Shown: positions 45,782 to 57,127, numbered from the stretch's first letter. The stretch: DNA of 64,000 nt from Tricholoma matsutake (GCA_026075535.2 AP026538.1:8308001-8372000), one strand, 5' to 3'. Notes: generated by a model from the sequence alone, not told the origin. Program-made: numbers and translations.

Positions 45782-47167
45782 ATGACCCCTACCGAGACCC
45801 ACCAGTGCACAACAAGAAACTCCCAACGTGCCGGTACTATTCCAGGAATCTCTGCAATCCAGCGATCCACCCTTTCCGACCCTCGACCCACCACTACTTT
45901 TGGAGTGTCTTCCAGACCCTCAAACATCTTTCGACAAATCGGCTCAGGAGCTCCCTCAATCAGTGCCAACCTCATGTCCGCCTGTGCCCAGCAACCTTCT
46001 GGCAACCCAGAAGGTTTTCGATCAAGAACTCCCCTTGAGTACGTAGGAGGCATCAACCAGCCTGAACCCTTTGGGTTGGAAGATTCTGGTCTAGAGGACG
46101 GACCCCCCGACAGACCCGATGACCCTAGTGGTCCTGATGGCCCTGGGGGTGACCCCGATCCCAATGATCCTGAGGATCAACCTCCCGTGGGGGAAAACCC
46201 TGACCCAGGGGATAGGTTCATAGATGTCCTTTACAACCTCTCGGAGAGTATCCGCACCCTTCATCAGAATAACACACCCAAGACCGAAAAAATCAAAGTT
46301 CATGACCCCGACACTTTCGACGGTGCCAATCCGAAGAAACTTAGAGACTTCTTAGTCTCCTGCAATCTTCATTTCCATGACCGTCCGCATGTATTTTCCT
46401 CTGATGAGAAAAAGATCATATTCATCCTTTCTTATCTTAAGGGATCAGCTCTCAGTTGGTTTGAGCCTGGTCTGAATGACCCAACAGATTCTGCACACTG
46501 GATGTGGGACTACGAAGCTTTCCTCGCCAAGCTGGAAAGCAACTTTGGTCCGCACGACCCGGTTGGAGATGTGGAAAAAGCTCTCTCTGATTTAGCAATG
46601 AAGAAAGGTGGTCATATCACGAAATATAACGTTGACTTCTGGGAATTAGCTTCTAGGGTCAACTGGAATGAAGCAGCCCTTCGCGACCACTATTTCCGCG
46701 GTCTTCCGCTCCAGCTTCGCATAGAAGTTCTCTGGGGTGGTAAACCCAATACTCTCGCAGAACTGCACTTGAAAGCGCAGGACAGCAACAACATCTACTG
46801 GATGCAAGAAGACAAATCCCATTTTGAAACAAAGAATTCCAGTAACATCACTAACTCTAGTTGGAAGGACTCTTCAAAAAGCCCATCGACAAACCAAGCA
46901 TCTTCAAACTCCGCCCGCAGTAACACCTCCAACCAGCAGTCTTCTGTGACAAAGAACACTTCCCGGGACAAGCCCAAGTTGTCCATCTCCGATAAGTTGG
47001 GGAAGAATGGCAAGCTTACTGGGGAGGAACGAGAACGTTGCATGAGAGAACAACTTTGTCTCTACTGCAGTGAGGAAGGGCACGTAGCAGGAAACTGCCC
47101 AAAATCCAAAGCCGCAAAAGCCTGTGCATCCACTGTTGTTCCCAAGACTACAGACTCAGAAAAATAG
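45782..47167 (+). CDS. Gag polyprotein of gypsy copy 1, 461 aa
   Basis: The first ~170 residues are Pro/Gly/Asp-rich. The capsid region follows (DPDTFDGANPKKLRDFLVSC; FILSYLKGSALSWFEPGL; LESNFGPHDPVGDVEKALSD), then a Ser/Asn-rich linker, and a CX2CX4HX4C knuckle at about 426-439 (CLYCSEEGHVAGNC). The ATG at 45782 is conserved at the same place in copy 2 (near 57829). The frame is fully open, unlike the pol behind it. Pol lies in the -1 frame. The structural protein of the particle; could still be made if transcribed. Confidence 0.85.
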   Translation: MTPTETHQCTTRNSQRAGTIPGISAIQRSTLSDPRPTTTFGVSSRPSNIFRQIGSGAPSISANLMSACAQQPSGNPEGFRSRTPLEYVGGINQPEPFGLEDSGLEDGPPDRPDDPSGPDGPGGDPDPNDPEDQPPVGENPDPGDRFIDVLYNLSESIRTLHQNNTPKTEKIKVHDPDTFDGANPKKLRDFLVSCNLHFHDRPHVFSSDEKKIIFILSYLKGSALSWFEPGLNDPTDSAHWMWDYEAFLAKLESNFGPHDPVGDVEKALSDLAMKKGGHITKYNVDFWELASRVNWNEAALRDHYFRGLPLQLRIEVLWGGKPNTLAELHLKAQDSNNIYWMQEDKSHFETKNSSNITNSSWKDSSKSPSTNQASSNSARSNTSNQQSSVTKNTSRDKPKLSISDKLGKNGKLTGEERERCMREQLCLYCSEEGHVAGNCPKSKAAKACASTVVPKTTDSEK

Positions 47168-50100
47168 TCCGCAACCCTCAGGATACAGCCATTGGGGCTG
47201 GGGGTTGCATTGACCTTACCCACTTGGCTGCCTACATTTGTCTCAATGCATCTGCTCTTTCTGACCCTGACTCCTTAACCATTCTTTTAACCTTCCCTGA
47301 ATCTTCTGCCCCTTTCCGAACCCTTATCAACTCTGGCTCCTCCCACTGCTTCCTTGACTCCTCTTTCATGTTGAATAACCAACTCAGCATGGAATCCATT
47401 AACCCGATCAGTTTATGACTCTTTGATGGAACTTGCAACTCCACCATAACTCAGATTGTCAAACTTCCAGTCACTTTCCCTGCCAGTGAAGTATTCAATT
47501 TGTCATTTTATGTAACCTCGCTCGACTCTTCCTGTTCCGCCGTACTTGGTCATAACTGGCTGAAGCAATACAATCCATTGATTGACTGGTCTTCAAGCCA
47601 ACTCGCTTTCCGCTCTGCAGATCATAGAGGTCCAGCACCCCTGACATCACCTTTGTCCCCGAATCTTCCGGTATAAATCCTCGACTCTTCCACACTTTCC
47701 GAACCCCCCATTCCTCCTAAGTTTACACCTCCTGACATCTCCTTCATCAATGCTGCCACTTATGCGCGTGCTAGCAAACTTCCTGGGGCAGTAGCTTTTC
47801 AGATGACCTTCGCTCCAGAAGGGATATCCGCCCGCTCCGCTAACTCTTCTGACCTTTCCAAGATTCTGCCTGAGTATCACGAATTCGCTGATGTCTTTAA
47901 TAAGACTAAAGCGGATACCCTTCCTCTGCATTGGTCTTACGACCTCAAGATAGAGACACAAGACAATACTCCTCCGCCTCCAGGCTGAATGTATTCTCTC
48001 TCCCCCTCTGAACTAGAAGCCTTACGAGTCTTTATTGACAAAAACGTCTGCTCAGGATTCATCCACCCATCCAAGTCGCTGCATGGCACCCCTATTCTCT
48101 TTGTCAAGAAGAAGGACGGTAGTCTCCAACTTTGTGTCGACTACTGAGGACTTAACCATCTTACAAAGAAAGACCGCTACCCACTTCCTCTCATTTCCGA
48201 CCTACTTGACTCTCCCCGCAAAGCCCACTTGTTCACCAAAATAGACTTGCGGCATGCTTATCACCTAGTCCACATCGCTGATGGTGATGAGTGGAAAACT
48301 ACTTTCTGCACCCACTACAGATCCTTCGAGTGGTTGGTGGTCCCCTTTGGGCTCACTAATGCACCCGCAGCTTTCCAGCGGTTTATGAATGACATCTTCA
48401 GCAACATGCTGGATGTTTGTGTCATCGTATACCTCGACAACATCCTAATCTATTCCGATGACAAGTCCCAGCATGGGGCTCACATCAAAGAAATCCTCCG
48501 CCGTCTCCGGAAAAATGGACTTTACACCTCTCCACAGAAATGTGAGTTCCACAAAGACACCGTCAAATATTTGGGCTTCATCCTTTCACCGGATGGACTG
48601 CGGATGTCTGAGGATAAAGTCAAAACCGTGCTTGACTGGCCCAAGCCTAGGAAAGTTAAGGATATACAATCCTTCTTAGGCTTTTGTAACTTTTACCACC
48701 ACTTCATTAACGGCTATTCAGACATTGTCATCCCACTCACCCGCTTGACGTGGAAATCCGCACCCTGGGACTTCAATAAGAAGTGCCATGATGCCTTTGA
48801 AAGGCTCAAACAAGAATTCACTCATGCACCCGTCTTAACTCAATGGGTACCTGACTCACAAATGGTACTTGAAACTGACGCTTCCGACTATGCCCTAGCT
48901 GCTATCCTTTCGGTTTACACTACGGATGGAGAAATCCATCTGGTCACTTTTCATTCCCACTCCTTCAATCCCACTGAACTAAATTATGACACACATGACA
49001 AGGAACTCTTGGCCATTTTCGAAGCCTTCAAACACTGGAGGCAGTACTTCGAGGGTTCCGCAAACCCGGTTGATGTGGTCACTGACCACAAAAATCTTGA
49101 GTACTTCAGCACTACCAAGTTGCTCATGCGCCGCCAGGCCCGTTGGTCTGAGTACTTTTCCCAGTTCAATCTCGTCATCCACTTCCACCCCGGGAAACTA
49201 GGGGCCAAGCCAGACGCACTCACTAGACATTGGGACGTCTACCGCAAAGGGGGAAATAGCGATTTCGCCTCTGTAAACCCAACCAGCTTCCGACCTGTAT
49301 TCACACAGGAACAGCTCACCTCTTCCCTCCACGCCACCTATTTTGCCACACCCATCCTTCGACAGGCAGTAATCATGGATGTTGAGAAACTTCACCATGA
49401 CATCCGCACCTCCCTACCCCTTGACCCCTTTTCATCCGCACATCTTCTGACACCTACCGACCCCAACTGGACCAAAGATGAGGCAGGTCTTCTCCGCCAC
49501 TTCGACCAGATTTATGTTCCAGATGTCACGGATCTTCACCTCAAGGTCCTTCAGTACAAACATGATCACATCCTCTCTGGCCACTTCGGGCAAAACAAAA
49601 CCCAGCAGCTTGTCCACCAGGAATATGTCTGGCCAAACCTCCACACCTTTGTGCAGGAATTCTGCAGATCCTGTACCACTTGCAAATGATCCAAATCACC
49701 CTGACACAAGCCCTATGGGTTCCTAAAGCAACTTCCGGTTCTGGAACGACCTTGGAACTCCATCTCCATGGACTTCATTGAACAACTACCTGACTCCAAT
49801 GGTCACACCGCTATCCTGGTCATCGTTGACCACCTCACCAAGCAAGGCATCTTCATCCCAACTGTCAATGAAATCACAGCCCAAGAACTAGCCAACCTGT
49901 TCGTCCTCCACGTCTTCTCCAAGCATGGCGTTCCGTCGCACATCACTTGCGACCGGGGATCTGAGTTTGTCTCCCATTTCTTCTGCTCCCTCGGAAAAGC
50001 ACTCGACATGCAGATCCACTTCACTTCCGGTTATCACCTGCAAGGTGATGGTCAGACAGAACGACTTAATCAGACCTTGGAGCAGTACTTCCAGATCTTC

Positions 50101-50844
50101 TGCAACTATCAGCAGGACGACTGGTCTCACCTCTTACCCTTGGGCGAATTTGCCTACAACAATGCTCCTTCCACCTCTACAGGTGTATCCCCTTTCTTTG
50201 CCAACAAAGGCTATCACCCAAACATTTCTGTCTTTCCAGAATGTGACTTAGCTTCACAGCACGCCCGCGAGTTCGTCGTCGACTTAGATGACCTTCATCA
50301 GGAGCTTTGGAAACAACTTGCGGCCACTCAAGAGCATTATCAAGGTCCTGTGGACAAACATTGGGCACCCGCACCCGACTTCAACATTGGTGATTCTGCC
50401 TATGTCACTGCGGAAAATATCCGCACCACACGTCCTTCCAAGAAACTTTCTGAAAAGCACCATGGCCCCTTTGAAATCATCGCCTGCCTGGGCACTCACT
50501 CAGTCACCCTGCGGCTCCCAGATCACATGTGGGTCATTCACCCTGTTTTCCATGTCTCTCAACTAGAGAAACACTCCCCGAACACAATTCCAAATCGAGT
50601 ACAACCTCCACCTCCTCCAATCACCATTGATGATGAGCTCGAATATGAGATCGCCGAAGTCCTTGACTCCAAAGTCGACAACCGACGTTGCTGCAAGATT
50701 CTCTACCTCGTCCGATGGGAAGGTTACCAGGGAACCGATGAAGAGACCTCCTGGCTACCTGTTATGGAACTTGAGCACGCCCAAGAACTCCTTGCAGATT
50801 TTCACACCTGCTACCCGCAAAAACCCGGTCCATTACCCACTTAA
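47168..50844 (+). pseudogene. pol of gypsy copy 1, inactivated
   Basis: Protease (LINSGSSHCFLD, Asn for the catalytic Asp, codon 47329-47331), RT (48000-48700) with the polymerase box YLDNILIYSDD (second Asp is Asn, codon 48439-48441), then RNase H (VLETDASDYA; DKELLAIF; VTDHKNLEYF). Integrase has H..H..CRSCTTC ending at 49689, SMDFIEQLP and YHLQGDGQTERL. A chromodomain lies at about 50640-50810 (YEIAEVLDSK; YLVRWEGY). In-frame stops: TGA 47416, 47986, 48145, 49687, 49702; TAA 47674. The five TGA codons sit at expected Arg positions. Confidence 0.85.
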
Positions 50845-50959
50845 AGGCTATTCACATTGCTTATTCACTCGGTTTGTACTCAGAAACAAAATTCATTGAA
50901 AAAAGATTTTTTTGGATCCAACCAGATCCCTACACTACCTCCGCTTCTCCCTCTCTGTC

Positions 50960-51080
50960 TTTGTCACTTGCTCCCCTCAGCCTCATCCTCCAAACCTGCA
51001 GCTGCAGCCGCCCGCTTCTTCTCCACTCGTTTTGTGGCTGATGCCTCCTTTTTCTGCACCTCTGCCTGACGCGCCTCCCA
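50960..51080 (-). pseudogene. Remnant of the antisense ORF in gypsy copy 1
   Basis: The minus strand reads QAEVQKKEASATKRVEKKRA followed by AAAAAG, matching the antisense ORF at 59739-60791 of copy 2. Most of the ORF and the first part of the LTR were lost in one deletion joining at about 51080. Confidence 0.7.
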
Positions 51081-51506
51081 ATTTTGTTCCTGGCCACCTT
51101 GCACTGCCCACACTGCTGTGCATCAGGCCACCTTGTACAGCATCCACGGCTGCCTTTCCAAGGCTGCCATCTCTATTGCAAATTCAACTATGGATTCCTG
51201 TGCGGTTCCCATAGGTAATTTATCTACACAGTCGAGACACTGCTGCAGTCTTTGTTCCTGTTCCACATTATTCCGGACTACAGTATTTAAGCTTAGTTAG
51301 TTTTGCCTTGTATTCCTCAGTTTGTATATTGACATAGACTCAACTTTACCCTGCCAATCTAAAACCTCCTTCTACTCCAACCCCTGTCCTCTAAGAGTCT
51401 GAACTACATTCGACTCAACCTCTAGTCTCCCTCCAAAGTTCTAGTCTCATCTGAACTCAACCTAAGTCCCTCCGTACTCCTCCCCGCATTTACCCACACT
51501 TTCCCG
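51081..51506 (+). repeat. Middle LTR of the gypsy array, left part
   Basis: Corresponds to 45129-45552 of the intact LTR (TTGTTCCTGGCCACCTTGCAC onward); continues at 57536-57639 on the other side of the inserted element. Confidence 0.85.
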
Positions 51507-51914
51507 CTCTAGCAAAGGGAAATCCGAAGTTAAAATTATACTACATAATACAGGCATTGGGGACACACCTAGCAAAGGGAAATCTGAAGAGAAAACTCTA
51601 AGGATCCCCTTGCTGATGCCCAGTATATGTGAAGACGACAAAAATCAAATATAACCTAAAAATAGAAAAAGGCGGAGATAGGCGGATCAAGGCCGCCGAA
51701 TGACATCATACCAAGGGGTATGTGTTGGAAGGGGTACTCCGCCTCTAAATATAAAAGTGTCAACATATACAAACATGATAGCAAGGGAAAATTAGTAATA
51801 AAATCCGGAAAAATCATAGAAAATGAAGAATAGAAGGAAATGAGGTGGGGAAAAATATGGGACGAACATAAAAAATAGGAAAAACACACAGGGCACCCCC
51901 CTAGTCCCCTTACA
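51507..51914 (-). repeat. 3' LTR of the young gypsy element
   Basis: 408 bp. Carries an internal direct repeat of about 22 bp around TAGCAAAGGGAAATC at its distal end (two copies ~60 bp apart), present in both LTRs. Confidence 0.9.
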
Positions 51915-51955
51915 TCACCCCCTCTCTAAGATGCATCGCCGCGATGCATTTGAAA

Positions 51956-54900
51956 TCATATACGACCAAAGTCCGTGACTTGAATGCGACGCGGTGCAGC
52001 AGTGTGCCGTCGGTGGAATTCCTTGATTAACCGAGGGGCATTTACATCAGACTCTTCGACCCATGAGTTCTCCTCATACCCATAACCCTTCCAATGTACC
52101 AAATACTGGAGTTTTCCTCGATGCAAACGACTGTCCAAGATTGACTTGACTTCATATTGGGGTTCTCCCTCGATCACTGTAGGTGGTGGTGGTGGGTGTG
52201 AATGGCATCCTGGGAATGGATCTGGGGGAGCTGGAAGCAATTTGACAACATGGAAGATGGGATGGAGTCTGGACATGGAGGCTGGGAGGCATAGATGATA
52301 GGCATGTGTTCCAACGCACTTGACAATGGGGAAAGGTCCCAAGAAGCGATGAGCGAGTTTCTTGGATGGACGTGTAGTGGAGATGTCACTGGAGTCGAGA
52401 TAAACTTGATCACCAACCTTGTACTGAGGGGTTGGGGAGTGGCGCTGGTTGTAAAATCGTGCCATGTCATCCTTCGCCTTTGCTAAGGCTGCCCTTGCCT
52501 CCTCCAAGCTATCCCTCATGCGTTCTGTGAACTCATTCACTGTCTCGATGTGTGAGGGAGTTTGGCGAGGTTCAAATCCCATGCGTGGATGTCGTCCAGT
52601 GTCTAAGAGGAAAGGGGTCTGTTGAGTGGAAGCATGGACATGGTTGTTGTACCCGAACTCGGCCAAAGGAAGGAGATCATCCCAATCGTCCTGGCGTTCA
52701 TTGACAAAGAGGCAGATGTACTGCTCCAGTTCCTGGTTGACTCGCTCCGTCTGGCCATCAGTTTGTGGGTGATAAGAAGTTGAAGCGAGGAGTTTGATCC
52801 CCAGGAGTCGGTACAGCTCACAAGTGAACTCTGCCATGAACTGAGGGCCACGATCCGAGAGGAAGGCACCAGGAAGTCCATGTAATTTCCACACGTGGTG
52901 GAGGTAGAGTCGAGCGGCACCTAGGGCACTGACAGTGGTGTGAGTGGGAATGAAGTGAGCGCGTTTTCCCACTGAGTCAACTGTGCACATCACCGCATCA
53001 AACCCGTTTGACTCTGGCAATTCCACCACAAAGTCGATGCTGATGACATCCCAATGACTCTCTGGAACAGGAAGAGGGTGTAGCTCACCAATAGGCTTGT
53101 GACGAGGGACCTTGGTGCATAAGCAAAGGTCACAAGTGCGACAATACTGACCAATGAGCCGTGACATTTGTGGCCACCAATAGTTCCGTGAGGTGAGCTC
53201 CAAGGTCTTCCAGTGTCCGGGGTGGCCAGCAATCTGTGAGTCATGGTGTTGGGATATGATGCGCCGGCGAAGGTCTGGGTCATTGGGAACATAGATGCGA
53301 TCCCTGAAATACAACAAGTCCTCCTTTTCAGCCCACTCTGCCGCACGTAAGGAAAGGGTCGATCCCTTCCTCAGTTCTTTAACAGCTCGGGCGACAACAT
53401 CCTCATGTAAACCGCTACGGTTTGCGTGATGAATGTCACGTAGAATGTCCCGCTCCTCGCCCTGGGGTGCAATGCCTTCCAGTGCCCGAATGGTGAACAG
53501 GTCTGGCTGCAACAGCATAATGTTTTGGTTGTCACCGCTGCCATCCCCATGGTCTGCATGTCGGGATAGGGCATCGGTCTTCCCCATGCTGCGACCCGGA
53601 CGGTGGTGCAAGGAGAAGTTGAATCTAGATAGATACAGGGACCAACGAGCTTGACGACGGTTCAATTTCTTGGCCGTCATGAAGTACTCGAGGTTCTTGT
53701 GATCCATCCAAATTTCCACCTTGTGTTGGGCACCCTCGAGGAAGTGTCGCCACTCCTCAAGCGCACGCATTATCGCCAACATCTCCTTGTCATGGATCTC
53801 GTAGTTTCTCTCTACAGCACTAAGGCTTTTGGAGTAGAATGCCACAGGATGCCACTTCTGGTCCTCCGGAGACTGCTGAGACAACACAGCGCCCGTCGCA
53901 AAGTCAGAACTGTCGGCTTCTACACGAAAAGGACGCAAATCGTCAGCAAAGGTAAGGATCGGAGCGGAAGTGACCATCTCCTTAAGCTTTTCGAATGCCT
54001 CCTGTTGTGCATTATCCCACCTCCATGCCTCCTTTCCTGTCAAGTCGAACAGCGGTCGTGCATGATGTGAGAAATCCTTGATAAAACGCCGATAAAAATT
54101 GATGAAGCCCAGGAAAGACTGCACCTCCTTCTTGTTTGTGGGCGTCGGCCAAGCTGTGACCCCGTTTACCTTGATAGGATCCATCTCCACTTGACCCTCC
54201 GAGATAATCAGGCCAAGGTACTCAATCTTGGTCCTTTCGAACTCGCATTTGTCCTGACGAAGGTAGAGTTTGTACCGTCGAAGTCGCTCTAGGACGAGGC
54301 GCGTGATGCGATGGTGCTCTTCAACCGTGCGAGTGAAGATGAGGATGTCGTCGAGATAGATGCAGACAACGCCTTCGAGGATGAGGTCATGGAAGATGTC
54401 GTTCATCATGGTCTGAAAGGTGGCAGGGCTATTAGTAAGGCCAAAGAACATGACAAGCGGTTCAAAAAGACCACGGTTGGTACAAAAGGCTGCCTTCCAC
54501 TCATCTCCCTCCTTTATCCTCACATTATTATAGCCCCAATGGACATCGAGCTTGGTGAAGTATCGGGCTCCACGGAGCTGGTTTACGAGTTCAGAGATGA
54601 GGGGTAGTGGGTAGCGATTTTTGACCGTGATGTTGTTGAGTCTTCTGTAGTCTTGAACCGGTCGAAGTGAGCCATCCTTCTTCTTGACAAAGAAAAAGGG
54701 AGAGGCCATGGGTGACTTCAATGGTCGAATACGTCCAGAGGCCAGGTGCTCATCGATGAACTGGTCAAGCTGCCGTTGTTCCTCCGGAGAGAGAGGATAG
54801 ACCTTGCAGGATGAAGGGGTTGCGCTGGGGGTGAGTTCGATCGCATGATCCCATGGCTTACGCGCAGGAAGAGAGTCGAATGACTCCTTGGAGAACACGT

Positions 54901-55828
54901 CTTCAAACTCATGGAGATGAGGGAGTAAAGAGTTAGTAGAGGATTTAGCAGTGTTGTTTTTGTGGAAGGCCTCGGCAAGGCGTTGGGATATGTTCGATGT
55001 GGCACACACCTCATGCAATGAGCGAATCGCAGTGTAGAAGATCTGATCACCCTCCTCCACTTCCTCTGGGTCCTCATCATCATCATCCGAGTCCAGCATT
55101 AGATCAGGAACCCCTTCCAATTCCACTTCAGGTATAGGCAGGGGTCCAGCATGACACTTCTGAGTTCGTCGTATTGCCGCCTTCTGTCCACGACATTCTT
55201 GCCTGGCTTCTGTGAAACATGTCCGACAGCGGGATGGACATCGGCTCATGGTAACCTCCCCAGTGCGCCAGTCGACCTCTGGGTTATGGTCTCGAAGCCA
55301 TGGATATCCCAAAATCGCCTTTTGCTTTCCTAATTGAGTGACAGCAAAAAGGGCACGCTCACTATGATCTTTGTAACGGAGAACCAGGTCTGCAACCTCT
55401 CGGATGGCACCAGCTTCATTTGGGGATCCATCCACGTTATATACAGGTATTGGATGTGAGAGTGAGTGAGTATTTAGACAATGTTGTTGTACCAGATGGG
55501 AATCGATGAAGAGACCAGTCGCACCAGAGTCCAGGAGCGCAGAGACACCAAGTATCTGTCCAGTGTTGGTCGTCTGCAGTTCGATGGCTAGGTTTAAGGA
55601 ATGTGCAGAGGGAGTGGATGCCACAATATACTTGCGTGGTAGTTTACGCTCCCATGATTTAATTTTGGGACGTGGAGTAGAAGGAGAGATGGGGAGAGCA
55701 GGTACGTCTTTAGCCAACTTCGAAGGGTCAGAGAGGGGAGCAGTCACAGAAATGGATTCATTCTCCGGGGATTCAACTGACAAGACTTCAAAGCAGTTAT
55801 GGACAGGCAGTGAGGGCGTACGATTCAC
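51956..55828 (-). CDS. Pol polyprotein (PR-RT-RH-IN-chromodomain), 1290 aa
   Basis: Protease DSGATGLFID at residues 100-109. RT with [18 protein letters not shown], then TKLDVHWGYNNV and YLDD at 491-494. RNase H with EADSSDFATGA (D639), KEML (E682) and MDHKNL (D709). Integrase zinc finger H862-H869-C896-C899 and catalytic D932, D992, E1028 (35 residues between the last two, as expected). Chromodomain near the end (YEVKSILDSR; YLVHWKGYGYEENSW), which directs integration to marked chromatin in this group. No stop or missing catalytic residue. The frame opens about 17 codons inside gag in the -1 frame; the annotated start is the GTG at the GTGA overlap, so true initiation is probably by frameshift. 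Confidence 0.93.
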   Translation of the reverse strand: MNRTPSLPVHNCFEVLSVESPENESISVTAPLSDPSKLAKDVPALPISPSTPRPKIKSWERKLPRKYIVASTPSAHSLNLAIELQTTNTGQILGVSALLDSGATGLFIDSHLVQQHCLNTHSLSHPIPVYNVDGSPNEAGAIREVADLVLRYKDHSERALFAVTQLGKQKAILGYPWLRDHNPEVDWRTGEVTMSRCPSRCRTCFTEARQECRGQKAAIRRTQKCHAGPLPIPEVELEGVPDLMLDSDDDDEDPEEVEEGDQIFYTAIRSLHEVCATSNISQRLAEAFHKNNTAKSSTNSLLPHLHEFEDVFSKESFDSLPARKPWDHAIELTPSATPSSCKVYPLSPEEQRQLDQFIDEHLASGRIRPLKSPMASPFFFVKKKDGSLRPVQDYRRLNNITVKNRYPLPLISELVNQLRGARYFTKLDVHWGYNNVRIKEGDEWKAAFCTNRGLFEPLVMFFGLTNSPATFQTMMNDIFHDLILEGVVCIYLDDILIFTRTVEEHHRITRLVLERLRRYKLYLRQDKCEFERTKIEYLGLIISEGQVEMDPIKVNGVTAWPTPTNKKEVQSFLGFINFYRRFIKDFSHHARPLFDLTGKEAWRWDNAQQEAFEKLKEMVTSAPILTFADDLRPFRVEADSSDFATGAVLSQQSPEDQKWHPVAFYSKSLSAVERNYEIHDKEMLAIMRALEEWRHFLEGAQHKVEIWMDHKNLEYFMTAKKLNRRQARWSLYLSRFNFSLHHRPGRSMGKTDALSRHADHGDGSGDNQNIMLLQPDLFTIRALEGIAPQGEERDILRDIHHANRSGLHEDVVARAVKELRKGSTLSLRAAEWAEKEDLLYFRDRIYVPNDPDLRRRIISQHHDSQIAGHPGHWKTLELTSRNYWWPQMSRLIGQYCRTCDLCLCTKVPRHKPIGELHPLPVPESHWDVISIDFVVELPESNGFDAVMCTVDSVGKRAHFIPTHTTVSALGAARLYLHHVWKLHGLPGAFLSDRGPQFMAEFTCELYRLLGIKLLASTSYHPQTDGQTERVNQELEQYICLFVNERQDDWDDLLPLAEFGYNNHVHASTQQTPFLLDTGRHPRMGFEPRQTPSHIETVNEFTERMRDSLEEARAALAKAKDDMARFYNQRHSPTPQYKVGDQVYLDSSDISTTRPSKKLAHRFLGPFPIVKCVGTHAYHLCLPASMSRLHPIFHVVKLLPAPPDPFPGCHSHPPPPPTVIEGEPQYEVKSILDSRLHRGKLQYLVHWKGYGYEENSWVEESDVNAPRLIKEFHRRHTAAPRRIQVTDFGRI

Positions 55829-56979
55829 TCGCTGCGAATAGGAAAATCCTGCTCCTCTACAACTTCCAGCTTAACCTCCTCTGCAACTTGATCCTTCGCT
55901 TCCTCAACATCTACAAGTGCCAACAAATCTTGCAGGAGTTTGTCTCGTCCCTCGGGGGTGAGCATGCGGATATCCTGATGATGGGGACACGCTCCAGCCC
56001 TGTGTCCAGGTTCCCCACAATGGTAGCAGAGATCCAACTTACGTGCACGGCTGCGGGCTGCATCAACATCCATTGGTACTGGGACATTGACGGCTGGTGT
56101 GGGAGTTTGACGAGCAGGAATGGGGTTAGGGCGGGGGAGGCTTCGATTGAAGGTGTAGGGTGTATGAGTGGTAGTTGGAGCACGGAATGCAGCATTAAAC
56201 GCCGCATTTGTGAGTCGGTTCTCGTCACAGAGTGAAGCAGCTTCATACCAAGCAAGGATATCATCGTCCGCTGGGCGCCCTTCCAACATCTGTGCAATCT
56301 GGTCCTGAATTTCTCGGTTGAGCCCCCGTCGGAACTTCACCACCACTGGTAACCCACTCCCATACCCTGCCATGTCCACCAAATCCTTGAACTCATCGAT
56401 ATAGTCGTCCATGGATCGACGTCCCTGGTGGTAAGTGGATGACTCAAGTCGTGTCACTGCTCGGTGGCGTTCATTGAGGGGGCAGAAGTGGCGTACAAAC
56501 TCAGCTCGAAAGTCACCCCAAGTGGAGAAAGGTAGAGAACCGAGTTCTTTAGTTTGACGTAGGATATGGTCCACATAGAGATAGGCGCGTTCAGATTTCA
56601 TGTATGTGAAGGCCCAATAAATTTTTGCAGCCTCATCGACAAATTGATGCGACTGGAGACTAATGTATAACTCACAGGAATTAAGGAATGCATGTCCCTG
56701 TGCATGTGCACCATTAAATTCGGCGGGGGGGGATGGTTTGATCTGGGCACGTTCCTTAGTGGACGCGTTTGGCAAAACATCATTGTTGGGTGTGCTTGGA
56801 GTCGTGAAGGGGGAACTATTAGTCATAGGGTTAGCCTGGAGGGTCCTAACGAAGTTTTCAATCGTAGATTTAAGCGAGTCGATTTGCGCGCGCATTCTGG
56901 AAACGTCGCTTTCAAGCGCGTTGAAGCGTTCTGATGCGTCCATGTCACTAGGGAGCGCGTTTGGCGAAAATGGCGGCAT
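55825..56979 (-). CDS. Gag polyprotein, 384 aa
   Basis: An N-terminal coiled-coil-like stretch (ALESDVSRMRAQIDSLKSTI) is followed by the capsid region with KPSPPAEFNGAHAQGHAFLN, AFTYMKSERAYLYVDHIL and RRSMDDYIDEFKDLVDMAGY. A zinc knuckle CYHCGEPGHRAGAC lies at about residue 320-333. The ATG at 56979 is the first in the frame after the leader. The stop TGA (55825-55827) overlaps GTG of the pol frame. Intact; together with pol it makes this the only element in the window that looks coding-competent. Confidence 0.9.
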   Translation of the reverse strand: MPPFSPNALPSDMDASERFNALESDVSRMRAQIDSLKSTIENFVRTLQANPMTNSSPFTTPSTPNNDVLPNASTKERAQIKPSPPAEFNGAHAQGHAFLNSCELYISLQSHQFVDEAAKIYWAFTYMKSERAYLYVDHILRQTKELGSLPFSTWGDFRAEFVRHFCPLNERHRAVTRLESSTYHQGRRSMDDYIDEFKDLVDMAGYGSGLPVVVKFRRGLNREIQDQIAQMLEGRPADDDILAWYEAASLCDENRLTNAAFNAAFRAPTTTHTPYTFNRSLPRPNPIPARQTPTPAVNVPVPMDVDAARSRARKLDLCYHCGEPGHRAGACPHHQDIRMLTPEGRDKLLQDLLALVDVEEAKDQVAEEVKLEVVEEQDFPIRSE

Positions 56980-57127
56980 GATAAAGGCGAGAGTATCTGG
57001 AACGGTGTGTAGGGACTCTGTGGAGCTTTGGGAAGCATCGTCCAGTCCGTACCTGCCTATTTTGGGCAGCGCATTTGCGATTTTCGGGCCTTAGGGGAGA
57101 GTTTTCTACTATAAGGGCAACCTGAGC

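Larger units (their letters stand above)
45036..51506 (+). mobile_element. Ty3/gypsy chromovirus, plus strand, copy 1
   Basis: 5' LTR (45036-45672), leader, gag, pol with chromodomain, a remnant of an antisense ORF, and a 3' LTR lacking its first ~95 bp. The 3' LTR was split by the younger element at 51507-57535; its last ~104 bp are at 57536-57639. The pol frame has five TGA stops and one TAA and carries two catalytic substitutions. After 57639 a second internal region of the same family follows, so the middle LTR is shared. Confidence 0.85.
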
